Below, piece after piece: positions 33,608 to 41,537 of a stretch of 64,000 bases of DNA. Position numbers and translations under genes: made by a program. The stretch is from Asanoa sp040654855 (lineage in GTDB: Bacteria > Actinomycetota > Actinomycetes > Mycobacteriales > Micromonosporaceae), in contig NZ_JBFAIU010000004.1 in the NCBI RefSeq assembly GCF_040654855.1, positions 8,048 to 72,047 of the forward strand, read 5' to 3'. Below the pieces are notes generated by a model. The model saw only the letters and a list, made by a program, of their open reading frames with translations. It did no database searches and was not told the origin of the DNA. Numbering within the stretch: the first letter of the stretch is position 1; every line of letters begins with the position of its first letter.

Positions 33608-34037
33608 CGCCCCCGCAACCACGAACCAACCCGACGTGCCACGAATGTCCGACCGCGTCTCCGCACTGACGCTTGCTGCTGGTGACTGCGGAGCGGGCGT
33701 GCCGCGGTGGCGCGGGCGGGTAGCGCTTGTGGGTGGTCCGCTGCCTGCTGCCGGTGCCGGCGCCTGCCGGTCTTGCCGTGGGGCCCGCCAGTGGGTGAGG
33801 TTCGCGAGTGGGCGAGACGGTTGGTGGTTTGCTGGCGGCGCCCGCCGCCACGGCGAGCAGGCCGATGCGCGCGGGCGCGTGCGCTGCGCCGCAGGACGCG
33901 GCCGGCGGCCGGCGTGAGCGGGCTGCGGCCCAGCTGCGCATCGACGGCGCGCCGACGATGGCGGCCCGCCGCCGCCTGGCGCGGGCACCGTCGTGGTTGG
34001 TTGCGTCCTGCTGCAGGTGTCGGCTAGTGGGCGCGGA
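33608..34037. other. 430-bp gap with no supported gene
   Basis: The region is GC-rich. Its open frames have Arg/Cys/Trp- or Pro-rich translations and no recognisable fold, ribosome-binding site or coupling. It looks like decayed DNA downstream of the pseudogene at 34038. Confidence 0.6.
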
Positions 34038-34280
34038 TCAGAGGCTTTGTTGCGCGGCTCGCCGGTTGGTGGCTTGCTGGTGGCAGGGCAGTAGGCGTTG
34101 GGTGTCGGGGAGTTTGCAGCGGCGCGGGGGGCTACCCAGCGGGACCAGATGGCGACCGCTACCGCTACGAACGCGCCGGCCAGGAACGGGTGTGCCCAGG
34201 TTGGTGCCGGGCAGGCTCCAGCCGCCGTAGCCGATCGCCGTCAGGGTGGCCAGTGAGCGGAGGAGAGTGATCGCTTTCAT
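34038..34280 (-). pseudogene. Frameshifted remnant of a small DUF2568/YrdB-like membrane protein
   Basis: Starting at ATG 34280, the frame reads MKAITLLRSLATLTAIGYGG, a plausible first membrane helix. At GTNLGTP the similarity moves to the next frame, which reads FLAGAFVAVAVAIWSRWVAPRA, the second helix and W..VAPRA motif of DUF2568-type proteins. The original frame then resumes with KLPDTQRL. Two compensating small indels explain this. The remaining frame to 34038 is low-complexity. The family assignment is from memory of the motif and is moderate. Confidence 0.45.
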
Positions 34281-34304
34281 GGCCGGTCGACCATACTGGT
34301 CGCG

Positions 34305-34850
34305 ATGACTGCCGCACAGCTTGTGGATCTTGTTCAGGGCCTGGTCACGGGGGATGACATCGAAGCCGGGCATCGGGCCGACACCCTTGCCTGGTTGGCG
34401 GGTACCGACGATGTGTACCGGCGGGTCAAGCCGGATACGCCGCCTCGGCATCTGGTGTCCTACGTCGTGCCCGTCGACCGCGCCGACGGGAGTGTGCTGC
34501 TCGTCGACCATGTCAACGCCGGGCTCTGGCTTCCGCCCGGTGGGCATGTCGAGCCAGGGGAGGATCCGGCCGAGACCGCCCGGCGCGAGGCGTTCGAGGA
34601 GCTTGGGCTCCAGGTCACCGTGCGCGATCCGATCTTCATCACCGTCACCGACACCGTCGGGATGGATCGGGGGCACACCGACGTGAGCCTCTGGTATCCG
34701 GTCGTCGCCGACCGCAGCGCGCCGCTGAGCACTGACGAGCGTGAGTTCTCCGCGGTGCGGTGGTGGTCGGACCGGGAGATCCGAGAGACGGATCCGGGCA
34801 GGTTCGACCCGCACTTCCTGCGGTTCCTGCGCAAGCTCCGTCAGAGGTAG
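34305..34850 (+). CDS. Nudix hydrolase
   Basis: This 181-residue protein has a complete Nudix box: GGHVEPGEDPAETARREAFEELGL contains G-x5-E-x7-RE-x2-EE-x-G. The N-terminal 45 residues are a helical extension that may shape substrate choice. It hydrolyses an unknown nucleoside-diphosphate-linked compound. The 3' end overlaps the convergent ATPase gene by 10 bp. It is unrelated to the Nudix regulator at 39734. Confidence 0.88.
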   Translation: MTAAQLVDLVQGLVTGDDIEAGHRADTLAWLAGTDDVYRRVKPDTPPRHLVSYVVPVDRADGSVLLVDHVNAGLWLPPGGHVEPGEDPAETARREAFEELGLQVTVRDPIFITVTDTVGMDRGHTDVSLWYPVVADRSAPLSTDEREFSAVRWWSDREIRETDPGRFDPHFLRFLRKLRQR

Positions 34851-35950
34851 AAGCCGCTCGACGCCGGCGTCACCGGCGTCGTCACCGACGGCTTGCCGTC
34901 GCGCAGGGCGAGCAGTTCGGCGAGCGTCGCACCGTACGCGCCGACGCCGATCGAGCTGCCCAGCCACTCCGTGGCCTGCTCGTACGGCAGCGGACCGACC
35001 TCGATCTGGGCCATGCACCGGCCCGGCCGCAGCACCGCGGGGTGCAGCCGGCCGATCTTCTCGTTGGTGGTCACCGCGACGATCACGTTGCCGCCCTGGC
35101 CCAGCAGGCCGTCGGTCAGGTTGAGCAGCCGGGACAGCTGCTGCGTGTTGGTGGTCAGGCCGTCGGCGCGGATCAGGTCGTCGCTGTCCTCGAGGAGCAG
35201 GAGCCGCCACTTGCGGCTGTCGGCCGGGCCGCCCGCCGCGACCTTGGCCAGGTAGGCCGGGTCCGTGAACAGCTGCTGCGGGTCGATCACGAGGTCCACC
35301 TGGCACCAGTCGCGCCAGGCGCGGGCCAGCGCCCGCAGCGCGGTGGTCTTACCGGTGCCCGGGCTGCCGTGCATGATCAGCAAGCGGCCGTTGACGGTCG
35401 CGGGGGTGAGCTCGGAAAGCCGGTCGATCGCCTCGCCGGCCGACTTCTCGTAGTTGTCGCGGATGGCGGTCCACTCGTCGCAGGCCACGTTGCGGGCGGT
35501 ACGGGTCGGGCCCATCTGCGACTGGTGCCAGAAGCCGATCTCGACCTCGCCGGTGTCGACCACGGCGGTCTCGGTGGCGCCGGACGTGCACTCGGCGAGC
35601 ACCGACTCGGCCAGCTCCTCGCTCACGGCGGTGACGGTGATCGACGCGCCGCCGGTACGCCAGCGGACCGCGCGGACCGTCCAGCCCTCGCCGATCGCCA
35701 GCCGCGCGTCGCGGCCCTCGTCGACCGCGACCCGGGCGAGCTTGGCGCCGGGCGGGAGGAGGGAGGCCTCCGTGCGTACCCGGTCCAGGCGCTTCGTCCG
35801 CGCCCACGGCTGCTCGCCGGAGACGAAGCTGGACAGCGCGAGAGCGTCGACGACGTCGGACGGCACGTCCATGTCGTCGAAGTGCAGGATGCGACCCAGG
35901 GGACCGGTGTGGTCGCTACCGTCGGCGCCGGGCATTCGGCCATCGAGCAT
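34841..35950 (-). CDS. AAA ATPase with N-terminal DUF5925-like domain
   Basis: The protein has about 369 residues. The N-terminal half (about 1-170) is an alpha/beta domain resembling DUF5925. The C-terminal half is an AAA+ domain with Walker A GSPGTGKTT, Walker B LLLLEDSDDLI, sensor-1 VAVTTNEKIG and the second-region Arg-rich RPGRC. Such ATPases are widespread in actinobacteria with unknown targets. Candidate starts are ATG 35998, 35950 and 35935, and none has a clear ribosome-binding site. The 167-bp gap upstream, up to the thiolase gene, has no other feature. Confidence 0.8.
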   Translation of the reverse strand: MLDGRMPGADGSDHTGPLGRILHFDDMDVPSDVVDALALSSFVSGEQPWARTKRLDRVRTEASLLPPGAKLARVAVDEGRDARLAIGEGWTVRAVRWRTGGASITVTAVSEELAESVLAECTSGATETAVVDTGEVEIGFWHQSQMGPTRTARNVACDEWTAIRDNYEKSAGEAIDRLSELTPATVNGRLLIMHGSPGTGKTTALRALARAWRDWCQVDLVIDPQQLFTDPAYLAKVAAGGPADSRKWRLLLLEDSDDLIRADGLTTNTQQLSRLLNLTDGLLGQGGNVIVAVTTNEKIGRLHPAVLRPGRCMAQIEVGPLPYEQATEWLGSSIGVGAYGATLAELLALRDGKPSVTTPVTPASSGFYL

Positions 35951-36117
35951 GCACCGATAGTGACTACTCTCGGCAACGATCGTCCACCCGGTATGCACGG
36001 TGTGTGGCGTTTGTCGCGCCTACCCAGGCCCAGAGACCGACGCCATGGTCACTATGGGTAGTCGTCCCAGCGCGGACCGCGCTCGATCGGCGTTCCCAAT
36101 GACGGTCGCCCAGCGAG

Positions 36118-37407
36118 TCAGCGTTCCAGGATCGCCACGACCCCCTGGCCGCCCGCGGCGCAGATGGAGATCAGACCGCGACCACCACCGCGCTCGGCGA
36201 GCAGCTTCGCCAGCGTCGCCACGATCCGGCCGCCGGTCGCCGCGAACGGGTGTCCCGCCGCCAGGGACGAGCCGTTGACGTTTAGCTTCGACCGGTCGAT
36301 CGGGCCCAGCGGCGAGTCCAGACCCAGCCGCTCCTTGCAGAACTCCGGCGACTCCCAAGCAGCCAGCGTCGCCAGCACCTGCGACGCGAACGCCTCGTGG
36401 ATCTCGTAGAAGTCGAAGTCCTGCAGTGCCAGCCCGTGCTTCGCGAGCAGCCGCGGCACCGCGTATGCCGGCGCCATCAGCAGACCCTCGTCACCGTGCA
36501 CGAAGTCGACCGCCGCCGTTTCCGCGTCGACGAAGTGCGCCAGCACCGGCAGTCGGCGCGCCGACGCCCACTCCTCCGACGCGAGCAGCACGGTCGACGC
36601 CCCGTCGGTCAGCGGCGACGAGTTCCCCGCCGTCATCGTCGCCTGCGACGCGTCGGGCCCCCGCGTGCCGAACACCGGCCGCAGCGCCCCCAGCTTCTCG
36701 ACGGATGTGTCGGCCCGCAGGTTCTGGTCGCGGGTCAGCCCCAGATACGGCGTGACCAGATCATCGAAGAAGCCGCGGTCGTACGCGGCCGCCAGCCGCT
36801 GGTGTGATGCCAGCGCCAGCGCGTCCTGCGCCGCCCGGTCGATGTTCCAGCGCAGCGCGGTGATCGCCGCGTGGTCGCCCATCGACAGGCCGGTCCGCGG
36901 CTCGGCGTTGCGCGGCGTCTCGGGCAGGAAGGCGTGGTGCGGCCGCAGCCGGGTCGCCGCGCGCAGCCGCCCACCCATGGTGCGGGCCGCGTTCATCTGC
37001 AGCAGCGTCCGGCGCAGGTCCTCGTTGAGCGAGAGCGGCGCGTCCGAGGTGGTGTCGACGCCACCCGCGATGCCCGCGTCGATCTGCCCCAGCGCGATCT
37101 TGTTGGCGACCAGGATCGCGGCCTCGAGCCCCGTGCCGCAGGCCTGCTGGATGTCGTACGCCGGTGTCGTCGGGTCGAGCCGCGAGCCGAGCACGACCTC
37201 ACGGGTCAGGTTGTAGTCCCGGGAGTGCTTGAGCACCGCCCCCGCGACCAGTTCGCCGACTCGCGCGCCGGCCAGGCCGAAGCGGGCGACCAGCCCGTCC
37301 AGCGCCGCCGTCAGCATGTCGAGGTTGCTCGCCGCCGCATAGCGGCTGTTGGAGCGGGCGAACGGGATCCGGTTGCCACCGACGATCGCGACTCGTCTTG
37401 TCTCCAT
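36118..37407 (-). CDS. fadA2: Acetyl-CoA C-acyltransferase (thiolase, FadA2-like)
   Basis: The protein has 429 residues and is a thiolase that joins or cleaves acyl-CoA units. The nucleophilic Cys is in QQACGTGLEAA; the second half has EIHEAFASQ, NVNGSSLAAGHPFAATG and the catalytic Cys/Gly motif CAAGGQG. It is divergent from fabG4-htdX, the arrangement of Rv0243 (fadA2), Rv0242c and Rv0241c in M. tuberculosis. ATG 37407 begins METRRVAIVGG; longer readings are shadow. The short intergenic region holds a palindromic operator shared with tetR. Confidence 0.92.
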   Translation of the reverse strand: METRRVAIVGGNRIPFARSNSRYAAASNLDMLTAALDGLVARFGLAGARVGELVAGAVLKHSRDYNLTREVVLGSRLDPTTPAYDIQQACGTGLEAAILVANKIALGQIDAGIAGGVDTTSDAPLSLNEDLRRTLLQMNAARTMGGRLRAATRLRPHHAFLPETPRNAEPRTGLSMGDHAAITALRWNIDRAAQDALALASHQRLAAAYDRGFFDDLVTPYLGLTRDQNLRADTSVEKLGALRPVFGTRGPDASQATMTAGNSSPLTDGASTVLLASEEWASARRLPVLAHFVDAETAAVDFVHGDEGLLMAPAYAVPRLLAKHGLALQDFDFYEIHEAFASQVLATLAAWESPEFCKERLGLDSPLGPIDRSKLNVNGSSLAAGHPFAATGGRIVATLAKLLAERGGGRGLISICAAGGQGVVAILER

Positions 37408-37424
37408 CAGTCGCCTCCCTCCGG

Positions 37425-37441
37425 GGTTACTGATTAGTAGG
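37425..37441. promoter_or_regulatory. TetR operator candidate between fadA2 and fabG4
   Basis: GGTTACTGATTAGTAGG carries the inverted arms TACT/AGTA and is identical to the site at 44392-44408 except for the four central bases. An overlapping second inverted pair (AGTAGGCTACT) follows. It ends 8 bp before the fabG4 ATG and lies 18 bp from the fadA2 start, so binding would block both genes. Confidence 0.65.
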
Positions 37442-37449
37442 CTACTGGT

Positions 37450-38769
37450 ATGAGCGACCGCTACGCGAGCTTCGCGAACTCTGGTCCCGGCCGTGTGCTG
37501 GTCAAGCGGCTGGGGCTTCCGAATCCGCCGGTGTTGCGCCGTCACCGGCCCGGAGATCCGCTGGTCACCGGCCCTGTCCTGGTCGGCGCCGCAGCCGGCG
37601 GCCGGATCGAGGGCCCGGTGCGCAAGATGCTCACCGTCGCCGAGGTGCCGATGGACGGTGGGCCGCCCTGGTCGGCACTGATGTTCGACGCGACGGGCGT
37701 CACCGACGCCGCCGCGCTGCATCCGATCTACGAGTTCTTCCACGCCAACGCGCGGGCGCTGGCCCGCGGCGGCCGGGTGATCGTGTTCGGCACGCCGCCC
37801 GCCGCCTGCGGCTCGCCGCGCGAGGCCACCGCGCAGCGCGCGCTGGAGGGGCTGACCCGCAGCATCGGCAAGGAGTTCGGCCGCGGCTCGACCGCGCAGC
37901 TCGTCTACGTCGCGCCGGGCGCGGAGGAGTTCACGGACTCGACCGTGCGCTTCCTGCTCTCCGGCCGCTCCGCGTACGTCTCGGGCCAGGTCATCTGGAT
38001 CGGCCAGGTGAGCTCGTCGCCGCTGACCAACTGGGAGCACCCGCTGGAGGGCAAGGTCGCCCTGGTCACCGGCGCGGCGCAGGGCATCGGTGCGGCGATC
38101 GCGCGGGTCATGGCCCGCGACGGCGCCCATGTGGTCGCGCTCGACGTCCCGGCCGCGGGCGAGGCGCTGGCCCGGGTCGCCAACGAGATCGGCGGCACGG
38201 CGCTGCAGCTCGACCTGACCCGGCCCGACGCGCCGTCGACGCTGGCGGCCCAGCTGCTGTCCCGCCACGGCCGGGTCGACATCGTGGTGCACAACGCCGG
38301 CATCACCCGGGACAAGACGATCGCCAAGATGTCCGCGGAGCAGTGGGACGCGGTAGTCGACGTCAACCTGTCGAGCCAGGAGCGGATCAACGACGCGCTG
38401 ATCCCGCTGCTGCCCGAGGGCGGCCGGATCATCTCGGTCTCCTCGACCAGCGGCATCGCGGGCAACCGCGGCCAGACCAACTACGCCACTTCGAAGGCCG
38501 GCGTGATCGGGCTGGTGCAGTCGATGGCGCCGATCCTCGCGCCGCAGGGCGTCACGATCAACGCGGTCGCGCCGGGCTTCATCGAGACCCGGATGACCGC
38601 CCGGATGCCGCTGGCGACCCGCGAGGTCGGGCGCCGGATGAACAGCATGTCGCAGGGCGGCCTGCCGGTGGACGTGGCCGAGACCATCGCCTGGCTCGCG
38701 GCGCCCGGCTCGGCCGGCATCACCGGTAACGTGGTCCGCGTGTGCGGCCAGATGTGGCTCGGTGCCTGA
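37450..38769 (+). CDS. fabG4: High-molecular-weight 3-oxoacyl-ACP/CoA reductase FabG4
   Basis: The protein has 439 residues. The N-terminal about 190 residues form a degenerate Rossmann flavodoxin-like domain without catalytic residues. The C-terminal half is a catalytic SDR reductase: TGAAQGIG (nucleotide loop), HNAG, ISVSSTSG (Ser), and TNYATSKAGV (Tyr, Lys). This two-part form defines the FabG4/HMwFabG group, which reduces 3-oxoacyl-CoA with NADH. It is coupled to htdX by TGATG. The operator sits just upstream, leaving an 8-bp space, so the mRNA may be nearly leaderless. Confidence 0.92.
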   Translation: MSDRYASFANSGPGRVLVKRLGLPNPPVLRRHRPGDPLVTGPVLVGAAAGGRIEGPVRKMLTVAEVPMDGGPPWSALMFDATGVTDAAALHPIYEFFHANARALARGGRVIVFGTPPAACGSPREATAQRALEGLTRSIGKEFGRGSTAQLVYVAPGAEEFTDSTVRFLLSGRSAYVSGQVIWIGQVSSSPLTNWEHPLEGKVALVTGAAQGIGAAIARVMARDGAHVVALDVPAAGEALARVANEIGGTALQLDLTRPDAPSTLAAQLLSRHGRVDIVVHNAGITRDKTIAKMSAEQWDAVVDVNLSSQERINDALIPLLPEGGRIISVSSTSGIAGNRGQTNYATSKAGVIGLVQSMAPILAPQGVTINAVAPGFIETRMTARMPLATREVGRRMNSMSQGGLPVDVAETIAWLAAPGSAGITGNVVRVCGQMWLGA

Positions 38770-39629
38770 TGTCCATCGTGGAGCTTGACGGCCCGCCGGA
38801 GCTGGGTCCCCTCTACCGGCGGGCGGCGATCCGGGCGCTGCCCAGGATCGGTCTGGTGCCGGGCACCGAGCGCCGGCCGCCGATCGAGGTGCTGCCCGAC
38901 GTCGAGCTGGTGCTGCGCGGGGTCGAGGTCAGCCGGAGTTGGCTGGCCGACTACGACCGGGTCTGCGGGTTCCGGCTGACCGACACGCTCCCGGTGACGT
39001 TCCCGCACGTGCTGGCCACGCCGCTGGCGATGCGGCTCATGACGGGGCCGGACTTCCCGTACCCCGTGGTGGGTCTGGTGCACATCGCCAACCGGATCAC
39101 CGTGACCCGGCCCTTGGACGCGGCCGAGAAGCTCGACCTGTCGGTACGCGCCGTCGACCTGCGCCCGCACGAGCGGGGCCGGCAGTTCGACATCGTCGCC
39201 ACAGCCAGCATCGACGGCGAGGAGGTGTGGCGCGACGTCTCCACCTACCTACGTCGGGGTAAAAGCGGCGAGGCAAGCAAGACGCAAGAGAAAGACGTCC
39301 CGCCGCCACCGTCCGCGACCTGGAAGGTCCCGGCCCGGGTCGGTGTCGACTACGCCCGCGTCTCGGGCGACCGCAACCCCATCCACACCTCGCGCCTCGG
39401 CGCCCGCCTGTTCGGCTTCCCGCGCCCGATCGCGCACGGCATGTGGAGCAAGGCCCGCTGCCTGGCCGCCCTCGACGGCCGCCTGCCCGACGCGTACACC
39501 GTCGAGGTCGCCTTCAAGAAGCCGATCCTGCTGCCGGGCACCGTCGCGTTCGCGGCCACCCCGGGGGAGACTTTCGCCCTGCACGACCCGAAGAGTGGCG
39601 CTCCTCACCTCATCGGCACCATGAGCTAA
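38769..39629 (+). CDS. htdX: MaoC-like (R)-3-hydroxyacyl dehydratase (HtdX-like)
   Basis: This 286-residue double-hotdog protein has the hydratase motif in its C-terminal half: YARVSGDRNPIHTS followed by GFPRPIAHGMW, with catalytic Asp and His. The N-terminal half lacks these residues and shapes the substrate channel. It dehydrates 3-hydroxyacyl thioesters made by FabG4. The ATG overlaps the fabG4 stop, matching the mycobacterial fabG4-htdX pair. A Lys/Glu-rich linker (about 165-185) separates the halves. Confidence 0.9.
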   Translation: MSIVELDGPPELGPLYRRAAIRALPRIGLVPGTERRPPIEVLPDVELVLRGVEVSRSWLADYDRVCGFRLTDTLPVTFPHVLATPLAMRLMTGPDFPYPVVGLVHIANRITVTRPLDAAEKLDLSVRAVDLRPHERGRQFDIVATASIDGEEVWRDVSTYLRRGKSGEASKTQEKDVPPPPSATWKVPARVGVDYARVSGDRNPIHTSRLGARLFGFPRPIAHGMWSKARCLAALDGRLPDAYTVEVAFKKPILLPGTVAFAATPGETFALHDPKSGAPHLIGTMS

Positions 39630-39670
39630 CTGACACATCCGCAGCGCTCTTGTCCCCCTCTGTGCCCAGG

Positions 39671-39718
39671 GTTATTCTCAGCTTGAGTTATTCTTAGCCC
39701 GAGAAATTCTTAAGGCGA
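39671..39718 (+). promoter_or_regulatory. Three 16-bp direct repeats upstream of the Nudix/VWA/PurA-like operon
   Basis: Copies at 39671 (GTTATTCTCAGCTTGA), 39687 (GTTATTCTTAGCCCGA) and 39703 (GAAATTCTTAAGGCGA) lie end to end, 16 bp before the GTG start. They are AT-rich in a GC-rich setting, share ATTCT-A, and give overlapping ATTCT/AGAA inverted half-sites. The most likely ligand is the Nudix/winged-helix protein encoded next, acting on its own operon. Confidence 0.65.
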
Positions 39719-39733
39719 GAAGGACGGAGCACG

Positions 39734-40489
39734 GTGGTCAACGAGCAGGAGTTCCTGGCGGGTTACGACCCGCGGGCCTACCCGGCCGTCGCGGTCACGG
39801 TCGACGTGGTCGCGCTCACGATCAGGGACAACGAGCTGCAGGTGCTGCTGATCCAGCGTGCCGCGCCGCCGTTCGCCGGCTTCTGGGCACTGCCCGGCGG
39901 CTTCGTGCGACCCGAGGAGGACCTCGGCGCCGCCGCCCGCCGCGAGTTCGCCGAGGAGACCGGGCTCGGCGGCGAGCCACTGCGCCGGGTGCACTTCGAG
40001 CAGCTCGCCTCCTACGGCACGCCCGACCGCGACCCGCGCATGCGGATCTTCTCGATCGCCTACCTCGCCTTCGCGCCCGACCTGCCCGAGCCGACCGCCG
40101 GTTCCGACGCCGGCGCCGCCGAGTGGCTCCCGCTGACCGCGATGCCGACCCGCGAGCTGGCCTTCGACCACCGCCAGATCATCGAGGACGGCCTGGAGCG
40201 GGCCCGCTCCAAGCTCGAATACACCCCGCTGGCGACCCGGTTCGTCGGCGAGGAGTTCACCATCGCCGACCTGCGGGCCGTCTACGAGACGGTGTGGGGC
40301 CACCCGCTGCACGCCGGCAACTTCCACCGCAAGGTGCTCTCCGTCCCCGGGCTCGTCGAGGGCACCGGCGCGACCACCGAGCACGGCGGACCGCGCGGCG
40401 GACCGCGCGCCCGCCTCTACCGGGCCGGCGACGCCCGGCTCCTGCACCCCGCTCTGCTCCGGCCGGCCCGAGAGGAGAACGTGCGATGA
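39734..40489 (+). CDS. Nudix domain-winged helix regulator (NrtR-like)
   Basis: The protein has 251 residues. Residues about 15-150 form a Nudix domain with an intact box (GGFVRPEEDLGAAARREFAEETGL), so hydrolysis is possible. Residues about 160-235 form a winged helix (FTIADLRAVYETVWGHPL, then NFHRKVLSVPGLVE). This order is that of NrtR regulators, which sense ADP-ribose or related nucleotides. Here it heads an operon with a J-domain/pseudokinase, a VWA and a PurA-like protein instead of NAD genes. GGACGGAG precedes the GTG. Its stop overlaps the 25-codon frame at 40486. Confidence 0.85.
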   Translation: MVNEQEFLAGYDPRAYPAVAVTVDVVALTIRDNELQVLLIQRAAPPFAGFWALPGGFVRPEEDLGAAARREFAEETGLGGEPLRRVHFEQLASYGTPDRDPRMRIFSIAYLAFAPDLPEPTAGSDAGAAEWLPLTAMPTRELAFDHRQIIEDGLERARSKLEYTPLATRFVGEEFTIADLRAVYETVWGHPLHAGNFHRKVLSVPGLVEGTGATTEHGGPRGGPRARLYRAGDARLLHPALLRPAREENVR

Positions 40490-40563
40490 GTGAGCGAAGC
40501 GAACGCAAGCAACTCAGCCGACTGCCGTCAGGCCGGGACGAGCGAAGCGAGGCACGAGCATGA
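40486..40563 (+). CDS. 25-codon bridging frame made of GAGCGAAGCGA repeats
   Basis: This tiny frame (MSERSERKQLSRLPSGRDER...) starts in the ATGA overlap with the Nudix gene and stops in a second ATGA overlap with the J-domain gene. It would therefore carry ribosomes without a gap from one gene to the next. It contains GAGCGAAGCGA twice (40492-40502 and 40540-40550). Such GAGCGAAGCGA elements are, from memory, frequent between genes in Micromonosporaceae. Whether the peptide matters or only the coupling is open. Confidence 0.4.
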   Translation: MSERSERKQLSRLPSGRDERSEARA

Positions 40564-41525
40564 CGACTGTTGACGACGCCATCCGCCTGGTCCACGCGGC
40601 CAACAACGACGAGGAGCTGTTCGGCTCCACCGACCCGCACCGCGGCTACCTGCGCCTGGCCGCGCTGCTGCACCCTGACCGGGCCGAGGGCCCGGCCAAG
40701 ACCGCCGCGACGGACGCGTTCGTCACGCTCACCAACCGCTGGCGGGCCCGCGGCACCGTGCTCTTCGGCCGCTACCGGGTCGGCGGCGTCGCGCACACCG
40801 GCGACCTGGCCAACCTCTACGCGATCGGCCGCGGGCTCTTCCTCAAGCAGCCGCGGCAGCCCGCCAACAACGACCTCATGGAGCGCGAGGCGGCCGCACT
40901 GCGCCGGATCGCCACCGCCGGCGACCCGCGTTACCTGCCCTACGTCCCGCGGCTCGTCGACACGTTCCGGCACCGGGACCCGGGCACTGGCGCCGAGCGC
41001 CGCGTCAACGTGCTCGGCTCCGTGCCGCACCTGTGCAGCGTCGCCGACCTCATCCGGATGCGGCCCGACGGCCTCGACCCACGCGACGCGGCCTGGATCT
41101 GGCGGCGGCTCCTGGTGGCGCTGGGACTCGCGCACCGGGCCGGCGTGGTGCACGGGGCCGTGCTGCCCGAGCACATCCTGGTCGAGACCACCGACCACGG
41201 CGTGGTGCTGGTCGACTGGTGCTACTCGGTGATCGACGGTCTCGACCACGTGCCGGCGATGGTCCCGCGCTACGCCGACTGGTATCCGCCGGAGGTGCAC
41301 AAGCGACAGGCGCCCGGGCCCGGCACCGACATCGCGCTGGCCGCCCGGTCGATGATCGCGCTGATGGGCGACCGCGCGCCGGCGGCTCTGGTGGCGTTCG
41401 CCAGCGGTTGCACGCTGCCGTCGCCGCAGTCGCGGCCCGACGACGCCTGGGCGCTGCTCGCAGAACTCGACGACGTGCTCGAACGACTCTACGGCGCGCG
41501 GAAGTTCCGCCCGCTCGAGGTGTGA
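40560..41525 (+). CDS. J-domain/pseudokinase fusion protein
   Basis: The protein has 321 residues. The N-terminal 60 residues have a J-domain core (YLRLAALLHPDR) with HPD at 38-40, the motif that stimulates Hsp70. Residues about 65-320 resemble a protein-kinase fold: candidate Lys96 (LFLKQPRQP), candidate Glu108 or Glu110, a catalytic-loop position reading HGAVLPEH (198-205) and VDW at the DFG site (Asp219). The usual catalytic Asp is Ala and Asn is His, so it is probably a pseudokinase. It is coupled upstream by ATGA and followed by VWA after 12 bp. Confidence 0.7.
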   Translation: MTTVDDAIRLVHAANNDEELFGSTDPHRGYLRLAALLHPDRAEGPAKTAATDAFVTLTNRWRARGTVLFGRYRVGGVAHTGDLANLYAIGRGLFLKQPRQPANNDLMEREAAALRRIATAGDPRYLPYVPRLVDTFRHRDPGTGAERRVNVLGSVPHLCSVADLIRMRPDGLDPRDAAWIWRRLLVALGLAHRAGVVHGAVLPEHILVETTDHGVVLVDWCYSVIDGLDHVPAMVPRYADWYPPEVHKRQAPGPGTDIALAARSMIALMGDRAPAALVAFASGCTLPSPQSRPDDAWALLAELDDVLERLYGARKFRPLEV

Positions 41526-41537
41526 AGGAGGCCCGCG

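Noticed and set aside
33808..34230. Plus-strand frame in the decayed region
   Set aside because: The translation is Arg/Cys/Trp-rich without any fold, and the minus strand carries the recognisable remnant.
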